Source: Ctenosaura bakeri (lineage: Eukaryota; Chordata; Lepidosauria; Squamata; Iguanidae). Taken from it: a stretch of 64,000 bases of DNA. Both the position numbers and the translations under genes were made by a program. Where the stretch lies: NCBI GenBank assembly GCA_948474755.1, contig CAOLHI010000020.1, positions 310,001-374,000 of the forward strand, given 5' to 3'. The notes beneath the pieces were generated by a model that worked only from the letters and a program-made list of their open reading frames with translations, had not been told where the DNA came from and made no database searches. Below are positions 47,243-58,472 of the stretch, piece after piece; the first letter of the stretch is position 1; the number at the start of each line of letters is the position of its first letter.

Positions 47243-47348
47243 GGCCATTTCCACACTAGAGTGTTATAGCGAAACTGCAAACCCCAGGATTCCATAGGAT
47301 GTTGAAAGTGGAATCATAGTGCTATAACACTCTAGTGCAGAAATGGCC
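47243..47348. mobile_element. Palindromic 3-bp-TSD element, copy 10 (shortest)
   Basis: 106 bp, GGCCATTTCCACACTAGAG...CTCTAGTGCAGAAATGGCC, flanked by TGC at 47240-47242 and 47349-47351. The left arm stops after TTATAGCG, then the right arm begins GAAACTGCAAACCCC. Confidence 0.92.
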
Positions 47349-47601
47349 TGCATTCTGAAGTAATGCGGTCGATACAGGATGCTGCCACTTTATTGTGCTG
47401 TATGTACATCTCTGTATTTCTGCCTCTAACAAGAGCAGATGAAGGCGGGGGGGAGGAAGGAAAGATTGCCTGAACATTCTTTAATAATAATTAATTCTTA
47501 ATCCCCTTTCATCTAGGAGTCCTTCTTTCTTATCTTGGGTTGGCTTTACATTATACCAACATTCTTCCCCTCTGTCTGTGGTTTCAGCATGTCCTCTACA
47601 C

Positions 47602-47770
47602 CAGTGGTACTCGAAATGCTCAAAAGTGGTCCCTGAACCACCTGCTGTGAGTCTGGGGACAGCTTCCAGGAAAGAAAGAAGCAAGTGTAGCCAATGGGTA
47701 CAAATATTGTACCTGTACCTGACACACCTGGGGCAAAAGTTGCCAGTCCTCCACAGTTTAAAAAGCACTG
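47602..47770. mobile_element. Short hAT-like element
   Basis: It starts CAGTGGTACTCGAAATG and ends TTTAAAAAGCACTG, imperfect inverted CAGTG ends of hAT type. Flanking 8-mers are too diverged to count as a duplication. Confidence 0.45.
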
Positions 47771-47963
47771 CTGTGCCAATGGCACTCTTCATAATCAAGA
47801 GTATGGGAGGCAACCCAACACTAGACAAAGCTATCAATTTTCTAAGAACCTTCAAGAACTGTGTTCATGCAATTATTCTTGTTCCCCCTGCTGTAGACTG
47901 TCAGCAGCATGAGAAGATGCAAAGCCAGTATTTCAAGTAAGGATTAAATATTCATTATCTGGC

Positions 47964-47990
47964 AGAAAGAAAGAAAGAAAGAAAGAAAAA

Positions 47991-48033
<43 letters not shown>
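47964..48033. repeat. (GAAA)n microsatellite
   Basis: About 70 bp, with one interruption (GAAAAAAA). Confidence 0.93.
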
Positions 48034-48199
48034 TTCCTTAACACTTAAAAGGCTGAATATTATGTACAAGAACCTTTGTTAGATCATTTCTGTTAAAAAG
48101 AGGGGGGAAGATTTTTTTTAATATTCTTACTATACTTACAACTTACTGCCTGTTCTTACTCCTTTACAGAAAAGGAGACCACGTGACCAGAAACAGATA

Positions 48200-48707
48200 C
48201 AGTCCTCCCTCCACATTCATTGGTTTGACCTTCACAAACATGATTATTTGCAAGGCACCTGCTTGCCTTTCCCCCATTCTCCCACTTCCATTCCCCCACC
48301 TTTTGCCCAGACGTGTGTCTTCCTTCCACAGATCTGGCCAAAAAGCAAGCGAATGGCAGGGGGCAGCCCCATGTGCGTGTCTTCTCTAGTTGTGTCGCTG
48401 CCCCTTCCAGTCACTTGTCCATCACCTGGGTGTCGGGAATGCAGCATGCCCAGGCAAATGCAAGTTAATGGAGGGGGAAGGTCTGTGTACCTCCTCTGGG
48501 TGCATGGCTGCCCCCTTCCATTCACTTGCCTATCAGCCAGGCACCGGGAAGGCAGCACACACAGGCAAAACACAAGCCAATGGAGGGGGAGCCCTGGAAG
48601 GGAATGGGAGGGGGAGCAGGGTGGGTTTTTTGTTTTGTTTTTGTCTGTTTGTTTACTTTTGCAAGTGTTCTGCACCTTGAACCCTGGCGAAAGTTAAGGG
48701 ACCGATG
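48200..48707. mobile_element. Tigger/pogo-like non-autonomous DNA transposon, copy D
   Basis: TA-flanked, 508 bp. It starts CAGTCCTCCCTCCACATTC and ends with a mutated AAGTTAAGGGACCGATG. ACATGATTATTTGCAAGGC follows the left end. The interior has repeated GGCAAA/CCATTCACTTGCC-type units about 110 bp apart. The open frames of 90-150 codons within it are not transposase-like. Confidence 0.72.
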
Positions 48708-48709
48708 TA

Positions 48710-49241
48710 TATGCAAGGAAAGTTTATTCTTTACTTTCTAATTTGTTTCTTGTTACTGAATTTTCACCAGTGGAAAAAATTGTTTAAGAACTGTTTATGT
48801 CTGATTTATTGCTAAGTTTGATGTCTGATAACAGGCATAATCAACTTGTGTGAGGAAAATTCCAATGAATTCAAAATTTTAAAATATCTGAGTTTTATAC
48901 AGAGGATCCGGTCTTGTTCTATTATAAAATCCCCTTCCTCCTGTTTCTACTCTTTTCCATGTAGTGTTTACATTTACTAGAACAATTCTCTATGTGCAAT
49001 GAAATTGGAAGTTTATGTCTAAAAAAAGTTCTGTCTCACATTTAGTTCATTTAATTTTGGGACTGTTTTGTGCATGAACTTCCTAAACAGACACCATTTC
49101 TGGGTAGGTAAATACTGACACAGTACAGAAGTGAATTGTGCTGACATCACATGTGACAACGTACACATGACATGCAGACAGTTTTCTACATAAAAGCAAT
49201 ATCTAAAGAGGCAATTCATCTTGAATAAGCTGCTTGTCAGA
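48710..49241. other. No gene recognised
   Basis: AT-rich sequence, no identifiable feature. Confidence 0.4.
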
Positions 49242-49466
49242 GCCTAAATACCCTGAAGGAACCAGACACCATCTGATCTTGGAAGCTAAGCAGGATTAGC
49301 CTTGGTTAGTTCTGAGAATGGGAGCCACCAAGAAATGCCAGATGCTGTAGTATGTGTTGCAAAGCAAGGTCATGGCAAGCCACCTGACTACTTCTTGCCT
49401 AGGAAAACCCTACAAAATTTCCAGGGTCACCATAAGCTGACAGTTGACTTGAAGGCACATACGTGC
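49242..49466 (+). mobile_element. 5S rRNA-derived SINE with BovB-like tail, full length
   Basis: 49242-49354 aligns to vertebrate 5S rRNA almost end to end: ACCCTGAAGGAACCAGACAC, TCTGATCTTGGAAGCTAAGC, AGCCTTGGTTAGTTCTGAGA, ATGGGAGCCACCAAG and GATGCTGTAG. The 5S internal promoter (box A, intermediate element, box C) lies in the retained part. The body and tail (AGGGTCACCATAAGCTGACA, GTTGACTTGAAGGC) match the other SINEs. It is a retroposon, not a ribosomal gene: it lacks the 5S terminator at the right place and carries the SINE body. Confidence 0.88.
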
Positions 49467-50174
49467 AATCTACTTGTCAGTTACTGGTGCCTCAGTGATA
49501 CAGAACTTTTATAAAGGGACAGCTAGATTTAATGCAAATAGCTATATCATCCCAGGTATTGTGCAGCCATTCCGTCTTTCCTTCTCAATGAATCTATTCT
49601 TAGTGGATGAGCGGTTAGTGGTAAGAAAACACACAGAAGAGGCTCTGGCAAAGACATAAGGATTGCAATTGGAACATGACAACTCTGAACCTGCTATAAA
49701 ATTTTGTGTTTGAGTTAAGAAAATTGTACAATAGAAGTCTTATCCAAAAAATCTATTAGAACTGTAAATCAAGTTAACTTCCATGGACTCAATAATAGGG
49801 AGGGGAAAAACTTGAGTTCCCAACCCACTCACCCCCCAGACTACAGGACCACAAACACACCTGTGTAGTTAAACCCCACTGGAAATCAATGAGCAAACAA
49901 AAAAGATTGATAGCTATTAGAATTGAACCCTCCCAGGGAAAACAAAAGCTGCATGTAATCTGTCCAGTGCACATCCAAAGTAAATTACAGTGAAGACATG
50001 AAAGGGACTTATAAGTAAATAACTGTGATTGTAAATTTGTTCACAATAAAGGCTGGTTCAATCAAAATAATGAAAAGGAGAAAGTAATTTGCACCTCCCC
50101 CCCCACCACATGATTGTGTTCTCAGGCACTAAAATAGCTGTTGTGATAGCCTGACTAAAGATTTCAGATCACAG
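49467..50174. other. No gene recognised
   Basis: AT-rich sequence, no identifiable feature. Confidence 0.4.
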
Positions 50175-50526
50175 CAGGAACCAAAGGTGGAACATGGTGG
50201 GCAACAGGAGAGTGTTCTTCCAAAATAAAAATTCTGGTCCCCCAATGAATTTTTTTTCTTCAGTCCCCAAATTTCTAGCATTGTAGTAATTTAAATGTCT
50301 GTTTACAAGTTTAGGAATTCAAGCATCCAAAGAATGGGTAGGCAAGATTACCAATGGAATGTAAGTCCAGCAAACAGAAAAATTCTAGATGTGAATGATT
50401 TTCAATGACTCAGTCTCTGCAATGCTAAAAATTGGGGTGAGACTAAAGGAAAATTTCAAGGAGGTCAGAATTCTTATTTAGGGGCAGGTTGGCCCTCATT
50501 TTGCACCCTCTATAGCTACACCCCTG
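50175..50526. mobile_element. hAT-like non-autonomous element, copy 3
   Basis: The right terminus, read inverted, is CAGGGGTGTAGCTATAGAG, a typical hAT end; the left end CAGGAACCAAAGG is decayed. Subterminal AAATAAAAATTC and GAATTCTTATTT are inverted. It shares the interior with copies at 14234 and 44460. Confidence 0.55.
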
Positions 50527-50734
50527 GCAGGAATGAGTCTGTCCTTCCCCAAATGACTCTCTGTACCCCCTAAGAGTTTCATTGAGCCAATGGTCTATGA
50601 GAAAAAGAGCAGAGCTTTCTGCAGTCATTTTGATTCCTGTATACTGGAGAACAACATGAAGAGGGAAGATCTACTACAGCATTGTGAGTCAGAGTCATCC
50701 TTGAGTGAGTAGCATCAATAAAACCTGGTCCTTC

Positions 50735-50748
50735 CCCCCCCCCCCCCC
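50735..50748. repeat. C14 homopolymer
   Basis: Run of C, prone to assembly and replication length error. Confidence 0.9.
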
Positions 50749-51225
50749 TAATTTTTGTTTGCACTTAACATATGCTGTGAAGGTAGCTCTTCTCAATACT
50801 TTAAGGATCTGGGACACTGATGCTCAGATTTGCGTGAACCTGTTGTACATTATGTAGGCAGAAGAAGACTGCATTTGTGCATTCATAAATATGCTGTCTC
50901 TAAAATTTGAAATTCAGGTTTTGTTCTGTATCCACAGTGTTATCATGATGAATAAACAGAAAAGCAGGCTTTAATTGGAATAAATTTCTAACACAAAGAG
51001 AAAAACAAAATGTTTACAGAAAACTTTTAAATGGTATAATAGCCTTATATGAACAAGGAATCTAAACACGTGTTCATGTGTGTGTGGCTCTGCTTACAGA
51101 TTTTTTTTTAAAGATGTGAGAGATTTCTCCCAGAAAAAAAAAAGAGGCAAGTCCATCTTTTGCTGCTATTTGTCAAGGACAGGAACCACTGAGCCTTCTC
51201 ATTAAATACAACTAAAAACCAGGTG
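50749..51225. other. No gene recognised
   Basis: AT-rich sequence, no identifiable feature. Confidence 0.4.
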
Positions 51226-51390
51226 AGAGCCAACATGGTATAGTTGTTTGAGCATTGTACTACAACCCTGGAGGCAGGCGTTCACTTCCCCACTCACTTG
51301 GCTATGGAAACTACGTGACCTTTGACATGTCACTTACTCTCAGCCTCAGAAAAGCACACAACAACTACTTAAAATAAATAAATAAATAAC
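51226..51390 (+). mobile_element. tRNA-derived SINE (Sauria-like), 3'-truncated, plus strand
   Basis: GAGAGCCAACATGGTATAGT, then TTTGAGCATTGTACTACAAC and CTTGGCTATGGAAACTACG match the tRNA-like head and core. It ends in an (AATA)n stretch without the BovB-like tail. Confidence 0.7.
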
Positions 51391-51499
51391 ATGTTAAACC
51401 TCTAATAATTTAAAAGTGTATAAAATCATTTTTAAAGCATAACAATAAAAATAAAGGCAGCACATACAATCCAATAAAACCTTTCTGCACAAACTGTTA

Positions 51500-51641
51500 G
51501 GCCATTTCTGCACTAGACTGCTATAGTGCTATTATTCCACTTTCAACATTCTATGGAATCCTGGGGTTTGCAGTTCAGAGAGGGGCTTCAAAGGTCCCTC
51601 CTTAAACTGCATACCCCAGGATTCCATAGGATGTTGAATGT
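51500..51641. mobile_element. Palindromic 3-bp-TSD element, copy 11 (right end lost)
   Basis: GGCCATTTCTGCACTAGACTG preceded by TTA (51497-51499). Left arm and loop are intact, and the right arm breaks off after CATAGGATGTTGAA. Confidence 0.85.
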
Positions 51642-51744
51642 AGTCACACCATGAGTATGTATAAGGGCAGTATGATACTGGCAGTTTTATTTCGATTCCT
51701 TATCTAATTATGGTTAACATGGAAATTTCCTTTTTCTACTGTAG

Positions 51745-52115
51745 TTTCAGACTAGGGCAACCTTTTCAATGAGCTATCTGTGACAACCCCAAGATCCCTT
51801 TCTTGATTAGTCACTGTTAGTTCAGATCCCATTGATGTACATGGGAAGTTGGGTTGTTGTTGTTTTTACCCAAGTATTCATCACTTTACTTTTTGTATAC
51901 ATTAAATTTTCATTTACTATTTTAACACTATACCCCAGTTTGAGAGATCCTTTTGGAGCTTTTCACATCAATTTTTTGTTCTCACCGCTCTAAATAATTT
52001 AGTGTTATCAGCAAACACTACACACTACTCACCCCACATTCCAGGTCTGACATCCAGTGATTCTCTACATTCCAAACTTGGGAGACAGATATCCTTGCTT
52101 TGCATTTTCTTTTGT
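51745..52115. mobile_element. Possible CR1-related LINE fragment (tentative)
   Basis: CCCAAGATCCCTTTCTTGAT, GAGAGATCCTTTTGGAGCTT and TAATTTAGTGTTATCAGCAA are phrases I associate with a repeat common in reptile and bird genomes, probably CR1-derived. The family is not certain. Confidence 0.35.
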
Positions 52116-52379
52116 CTGAAATCCTGTACATGTTAATGTTTTCCCATAGCATTTACTCTTAAAGTAGCGTGCTGGAGAAGAAACCTTAGGAAACCAATAG
52201 ATTGTTATATATTTTTCCTTTAGCTTCATATATCAATTTTATTCAATCTATTTTGTCATATGTCATGTATTATTTTCTCACTGCCTTCATGATAATCACA
52301 TTGTTAGTGCTTCAGTTGTTTGTTGTTTTAATGTAAGGTTTTGCTTCTTCATTAAAAAATATGCAGTGACCTGGGCCTC

Positions 52380-52930
52380 TGCCACTAGGCAGATTGGTTT
52401 TGGAGTCCTCAGTAGTATTAAAGCCAAACATTGACAGCTGACAAGTGGTCTGAAAGAGCTGACTTGTATTGGTAGCTTTGGTGGAAACTTCTTGTATTCA
52501 CCTTGCAGTTTGAGGTTAAGAAAGGATGTGAAGATTAGGAATAGATTGGAGGAGTGATTTTTTTTTCTCTGTTGCTAACCAGCTTGCAGAGTTCTCATTG
52601 CTATGCTGGGGGAGATGGGTCATGCTTGTGCACTTTGATTTCCTTTGTTTGTGTCCATGCTATATAACCCTTGGAAATCCACCTTTGCTTGGCCTTGCCT
52701 GAGTGGGGTGTGCTTCAGTTCAAGGCTTCCCCATATATCCAGCATTCGGGAATTTGATTACTGACTAAGAGATAACCTGGGTAGAATTTCTTTGGCAGCG
52801 TCATGCTACCATTGGCTGTGAGGGGATGCTGGATCCTCTCAGTGAAAGGTCTGGAATGCTTCTCTGCCAACTATCATATGCTGCAACATTTACCATCAGT
52901 TACGCTTATGCTACAGCAGTAACATATGTC
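52380..52930 (+). other. Non-coding segment with a TATA-like motif (possible LTR remnant)
   Basis: CTATATAACCC near 52660 in a moderately GC-richer, repeat-like segment could be an LTR promoter, but no TG..CA ends with matching flanks were found. Confidence 0.2.
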
Positions 52931-54438
52931 AGCATTTAGTACCAAAAGAATCCTGAGAGAGGCCTGGAACTACACCTAGTACCAGAATAAGACAAAACAT
53001 CTGTGAATAAATAAAACTCACAACCGGGCTGCCAGTCTCTCTTTCCCCACCACCACCTCAAAAACAGTTCTGAGGTCCCTGATAACATCTTCTGTTTAAT
53101 TATGCAACATGCTTTCCCAGGTTTCTGACCATATGCTGAATATGAGAATTGAAATGTATATCTAAAAGAGAAAAATACATACTTGGTAAGAGAGCTCCAC
53201 ATCATTGGGATAGGATTTTTTTAATTATTATTTTTATTTATCTTATTTTATTTATATTTCTTCTTTGTTGATTATATTCCACCAAAATGATGATGGATGA
53301 GATCCTACGTCACTTTGCAATATAGTAAACATCCTCTAGTGGATCACACAGCCTATACATGTGGGTCAATAGTCAGTGGGCAAGGCTGACAACCCATTGC
53401 ACAACTGCAGTGCACAAAGGCAATACACAGCAGCAATGAGCATTTGCATGCTACTTTATATGCTTTGGTCCACTACGGCACACACAACTATTTCAGATAT
53501 GCTAACTCTGTTTATGCTGACATCACCTGGAAATGCCCATTGCAAACTGTCTCTAAAAAAAATTGCACTACATGTAGAGTATAACTTAAACCTGCCTATG
53601 TCATGTGCCAATCACTGTGTGGCATCTGCCATCAATTCTTCAGTTTCAAGTGCTTCCTTCTCAATGTCTCCATGATAATATATTAGACACTTCTGCTATT
53701 GCCTCTCAAAACCTCTAAGCCTTACGGTTTCCTGCAATGTAGCTTCTTTGGCCCATATTCCAAGATCAACATCCCAGGGTTTTATGGTAGACTTTATCAT
53801 GAAAGCTGCTATGCTCCCTCTGTGGAAATGGAACATCTTTACTTTCAAATCATTCCAGAAAATTCAGACATATTTTTCACTCCTAGAAGCAACACCTGTT
53901 TTTTAGTTTTTATGTTGACAGATTGCACATCATCTACTTTAAGCTGAGGCATAATAACTTGTTACACTACCTTTATTAGTGGTCCCAAATACCTTACTGC
54001 CCTCTACTATCAGACTACATCAATGAGAGTTAGCACTTGGTACAATTTTTTCTCAATCCTGCTTGTAGCTCTCTCAGAAACTGAAAAGATCACTCCTGGG
54101 TTTTTCCCTCTGATCACATATTAGACCAAGAGAAGCTCCAGAGAGGGTCTCTTCTGACATAGCCCATGATGTGCAGAATTTCTTTGACAAGAAAGCTTAT
54201 AAAGTACTACAGATTTCCCATTGGCTGACTGAAAACATCCATTCTGACAACCTTGTTGTGATTTATGTTGAAGTGCTAGCTAAGGTAGTAGATTCACCAT
54301 CAGTACCACCTCTTTTTCTTTTTCACTGGCCCTGTTTCTACAACATTAAGAGAAATTTGAGGAACAAAGACACTTGGTAGATGAAAGGTTTGGAGGCATG
54401 TAAGTAATGTGAAAATCACCACCAACTATGTTTTAACA
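52931..54438. other. No gene recognised
   Basis: Open frames at 53376-53675 and 53699-53947 have no recognisable domain. No repeat family was identified. Confidence 0.4.
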
Positions 54439-54672
54439 GTGTTGTTGTTGGGACCCTTCAAATAATTTCTGACTTACGGTAACCCTTAGAGTCTTAGACA
54501 AACCTATTACAGGTTTTTGTTAGCAAGATTTGCTCAGATTTGCTCCCTTTGCCTTCCTCAGAGGCTGAGAGAGTATGACTGTCCAAAGTCACCCCGTGGC
54601 TTTCCGTGGCCAAGCAGGGATTCAAACCCTGTTTTCCAACACTTAAACCACTACACCATGCTAGCTCTCAAC
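54439..54672 (-). mobile_element. tRNA-derived SINE (Sauria-like), minus strand
   Basis: On the minus strand it reads GAGAGCTAGCATGGTGTAGT, then GGTTTAAGTGTTGGAAAAC with B-box-like GGGTTTGAATCCC, and the core TGGCCACGGAAAGCC. The BovB-like 3' end (TGACTTACGGTAACCC on plus) is at the left edge. Confidence 0.78.
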
Positions 54673-54942
54673 AGCAAACTAAGATTTTACATACTGAGCT
54701 ATTGTTGTCAGCCCTAGTAAAATAAGAGACTGTCTAATGGTTAGTACTTTTGATTTCCTCTTCATGTTTGCTGCTTTCAATTTTGTGACTGTTCTGCAAA
54801 TAAAGATAAGCCAAACTTACAATTTTTATTGCTTTTTATTATCTTTATTGCTTTACAAGCTTTAAAAGTGTCACAAGTAGCAACAGGGAGGTCTAAAACA
54901 GGCAAACATGCTTACATAGTTGGGTAGAGCAGTTAAGACTAA

Positions 54943-55114
54943 GGCCATTTCTGCACTAGACTGTTATAGCACTATGATTCCACTTTCAACATCCTATGGA
55001 ATCCTGGGGTTTGCAGTTTTGGGAGGGGCCAGCTTGCAAATTGCAAACCCCAGGATTCCATAGGATGTTGAAAGTGGAATCATAGCGCTATAACAGTTTA
55101 GTGCGGAAATGGCT
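54943..55114. mobile_element. Palindromic 3-bp-TSD element, copy 12
   Basis: About 172 bp with both arms present: GGCCATTTCTGCACTAGACTG...AGTTTAGTGCGGAAATGGCT. Flanks TAA and TAG differ at one base, and the terminal base of the right end is mutated. The arms pair over about 75 bp. Confidence 0.9.
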
Positions 55115-55242
55115 TAGGCTTTTAGGCCAGGAGCAGCAGTGAAGGGTTGCTATGGTCTCTCTACACAAAGAAAAGAAGAGACAAAAAAGTGAAAGAGAGG
55201 AAATGAGCTGGGACAGAGATTACCTATTTTAAAGAGGAGTTT

Positions 55243-55372
55243 GGAATTTTTAAAACTGTTTCTCAGTTATTTTGTATGACATTTTACTGTGGTTTTTATT
55301 GATTCTATATCACCTTGAGGGCCCTAGAGGTTCAAGAGGTGATAAATAAATGCCTTGAATAAATAACACATG
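55243..55372 (+). mobile_element. L2-like LINE 3' tail (tentative)
   Basis: TTACTGTGGTTTTTATTGAT, then ATATCACCTTGAGGGCCC and AGGTGATAAATAAATGCC resemble the 3' terminus of L2-type LINEs with an ATAAATAA tail. Confidence 0.4.
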
Positions 55373-55504
55373 AAACCACAGACTAGTGAGGAAGACAGTC
55401 ACCCATATTTTTAAGATGCATTATTATATGCATTATTGCATTGTAATGCATTACAGTTTTTTTATGACACATCTGTTTATTGTTTTCTTATTTGGCAGGT
55501 GAGG

Positions 55505-55620
55505 CAGCTGATGTGTTGAATCTGTGCTTGGTTGTGATAATGGCCTGACCGAGGGCCCAAACCCCAAGACTCAGTCCAGACAAGACAGAAGTGGTCTTGG
55601 TGGGTAGTCCTTCTAACTGG
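55505..55620 (+). mobile_element. L2-like LINE ORF2 fragment
   Basis: The frame around 55570-55610 reads SPDKTEVVLVGSP, a phrase typical of the reverse transcriptase domain of L2/CR1-clade LINEs (NPDKTEVLLVG). About 115 bp remain, cut off by the element starting at 55621. Confidence 0.5.
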
Positions 55621-55820
55621 AGCGCCTTTCATACTACACAATTGTTGCACTTTGATTTCACTTTAACTTCCACACTTCATCCTGTAGAATCCTGGAGTCT
55701 ATAGTTTGATGACTCCACTTCCTAAACTGTAAATTACAGAGCTCCACAAGATAGAATCATGGCAATTAAAGTGGAATCAAAGCACTATAACAGCATAGTC
55801 TAAAAGAGTGTGAAAGAGCC
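55621..55820. mobile_element. Distant relative of the palindromic family (copy 13)
   Basis: It has the same plan (CATACTACACAATTGTTGCA, TTTGATTTCACTTTAACTTC, GTAGAATCCTGGAGT, then complementary TAAAGTGGAATCAAAGCACTATAACAG). The arms differ enough from the GGCCATTTC group to be a separate or much older family. Confidence 0.6.
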
Positions 55821-57379
55821 CCGAGGTGATACTATGGCTGTATCTGAAATGGTACAAGTTGAACTATGAACAGACTAAGATACATAGATCAGAGCCATCA
55901 CTAAACACATTGACATGAAAGCAAAGGCACAGATTTCAAAGGAGCAACCTTCAAAGGAACAACCCTTCCCCAGTCTCTTGACCACAAAAACCGCATATGT
56001 TAGGTGAACATTTTTTAAAAAGTAGAGTGATTCAGGTATGAAAAAAGTATTGATCTGCTGACCAATTTATCATTTTGCAATTAAGCACAGGAAAATGTGT
56101 AATTGATGAATAAAACAAATTTGCCTTCATGAAGGACACATATTTAATAACTGCCTGAATTGCTCAAAAAGCCATTTTTTTACTCTTCTTGGTCAGTTTC
56201 TTAAAAGAACTAAACTGAAGAGGGAAAAAACTGAAGAGCCTAAAAGTGTTAGTATGAAGATTTCAAAAGCAGGAACTGCGTGCAAAATTAAACAATTTAG
56301 TTCTGAGAAAAAAGATGATTAAGAAGGGAGGCATGACAAATATCTAAACTAGTCAACCCTTCAAGCCATGTTACATTAGTGCAGTAGAATCAACAAAGCA
56401 GTATTAGGTATAATACTGACCTTCTACTGAGAAACTACAGACCTCAAAAATACATCTGATTGATTTTGGAGGATTTTGAAAAATGCTATATTGTGGCTAA
56501 TGCTGGATTATTTGGTTATTGGTTTTTATTTTATTTTTTCTTGGAGAATAAAGGAGTTTCCTCATGTTGAAGAAATCACCAGAAGAACAACAGAGTTGCA
56601 GCAAAGTTTCTTTCCACTTTGCAACATCTTTCAGTGAGTTATTATGTCCAAACATACATATTTGTGTATATGCATGTGTGCACGTGTGCATATTAAAAAA
56701 AAGGGGGGGGTTGCACAGAAAATGTATATCCTGAAAAGAAGGCAGTATGTTTTCATCAGAAAACATTGTTTTTTAGGGCAAAAAAAAAGTTGTCTTTTGC
56801 ATGGAAAAACCATGTGTACTTTGGCACAAAATAATTCCCCTAAAGACTTTTCAAATATGAAACTTCTCAAGAAACTTCTTAAGTACTTTGTTTTCTCACA
56901 CATCTGACAGAAGTGTATGGAAAATGTTTCTCTTTGCATAAGAAGACAAAGAATGACAAGTTTATATCCCTAACAGTGGCACTAGCCACTAGTTAGTTGT
57001 AGTTGATGACAGATTGCCATCTTATCTCACCTCTAGAAAAGAATGGTAGATGACGTTGTGCTTTTATTTTTCTTCTTAACAACTTTTTCTTTTCTGCCAA
57101 GTTTTTTTATTCGAACTAGTAGCGAATATACCCAGCATTGCCCGGGAATTTTATGTTCTCATAGGTAATACTTGTTAGATAGATTTGAGATCCTGTGTCT
57201 TTAATTCCCCAAACTGTCTTGCCCAGTACCTGTAACTTTTCCCCATATTCCCCAATCCAATCCATATTCAGAGTTATTAACATACAGAGGTTGGGTTCTT
57301 AAGGGAATCCACTGCCCTCCTCCTTGCTACTAGGGCCCATCTCCATAGCAACCAGCCTTCTCAAGACAGACACAGTTGA
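55821..57379. other. No gene recognised
   Basis: AT-rich sequence. Minus-strand frames at 56497-56939 show no recognisable features. Confidence 0.4.
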
Positions 57380-57448
57380 CTGAGGCCCAAGAGTTCTCTA
57401 GCTGGGAATTCTAAAGGCCTCTCCCTGAACTGCAAAGCCCAGGATTCC
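57380..57448. mobile_element. Palindromic family, interior fragment (copy 14)
   Basis: GAGGCCCAAGAGTTCTCTAG, then GAATTCTAAAGGCCTCTCCC and TGCAAAGCCCAGGATTCCATAG match the long-loop variant (copy 7). Both ends are missing. Confidence 0.7.
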
Positions 57449-57599
57449 ATAGAAGGTTCTTAGGCAGCCAATTATATGAGGCCTTTGCCTGACACAGACA
57501 AACTTTGACTGTTATATATTAGATTAGTGCTGAAATTCTACCTCTTTCTGAAAACTTGAATCCTCTAATTGAAAATAATGGAAGAGGAATACCAAGATC

Positions 57600-57970
57600 C
57601 GTGTGCCAGGGCAAGATGTGTACCTTGCCTGATTCCCTAGCTGGTCACTTGCTATTAATTGTTTGTCTCTTGGATATATCTTATGGAAGCTATACCTCTT
57701 CACTGCATAGGCTCCTTGTGCTGTGAGTCAACAGTTTTGCAGGCAGGAGCCTTCATTTTCCCCCATCTCAGAACTGTATGAGCATCCTAGGGAAAGGGTA
57801 TAAAAGCTGAGGTGCTGAGCAAGTTACACCAATAAGAGTTACCCCTTTAGGGGTGATATTTCAAGAGATGGACACAAGGGTGCTGGCTGGTCCTCCTATT
57901 GAAGAGGATCTGTTGTTGACCATTGACCTGCCTAGTTTTATTGTTAGAGACACTTTAGATGGTGTTGTTG
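57600..57970 (+). other. Possible LTR or cryptic promoter segment with TATAAAAG
   Basis: GGGTATAAAAGCTGAGGTGC near 57799 is a strong TATA-box match in a segment of LTR-like size and composition. No terminal TG..CA with matching flanks could be shown. Confidence 0.25.
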
Positions 57971-58140
57971 TTCACTAGTGGAGGGATGTGCAAACAAAAG
58001 AGTGTGATGGAGGGGAGTAGCAGGAGCAGCTGGTTTGAGAGCTACAAATTTACAATTTTCCAACATGGAAAATTTTTCAGAATTGTTTGCAGATACCACA
58101 TTTTTCTGTGGAAAATTTTCCATACCAGATTATTTATTTA

Positions 58141-58142
58141 TA

Positions 58143-58176
<34 letters not shown>
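58141..58176. repeat. (TA)n microsatellite
   Basis: About 36 bp TA-rich run with one TTT interruption. Confidence 0.93.
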
Positions 58177-58180
<4 letters not shown>

Positions 58181-58472
58181 TTAGCATTGCTCTGTGGGGC
58201 TGTTGTAGTACAATCAAACATGTTAGATAGGTCAAATATAGGATATGAATTTCTAGTCATTCTTCTGAGGATGCAATCAGTGACAAATCCTATCACTTGA
58301 AGGACAAGACTAACAAATGAACATATTGCTAAGCTTATTTCTATTTCCCAAAATCTCTCGTTTCTCAATCAGCCACAAGTGCAAGGACCCAAACTGAGTT
58401 ATGTTGTCAGTGCCCGCAGTGCTCATGTCCATCCTACGGGAAACAGAATATTCAACTAGTTATAATGACTCT

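Noticed and set aside
49242..49354. Functional 5S rRNA gene
   Set aside because: Several mismatches and a continuing SINE body and tail show it is a retroposed SINE head.
52380..52930. Solo LTR with AACAT flanks
   Set aside because: A 5-bp match can be forced, but the implied termini are not TG..CA. Kept only as a tentative segment.
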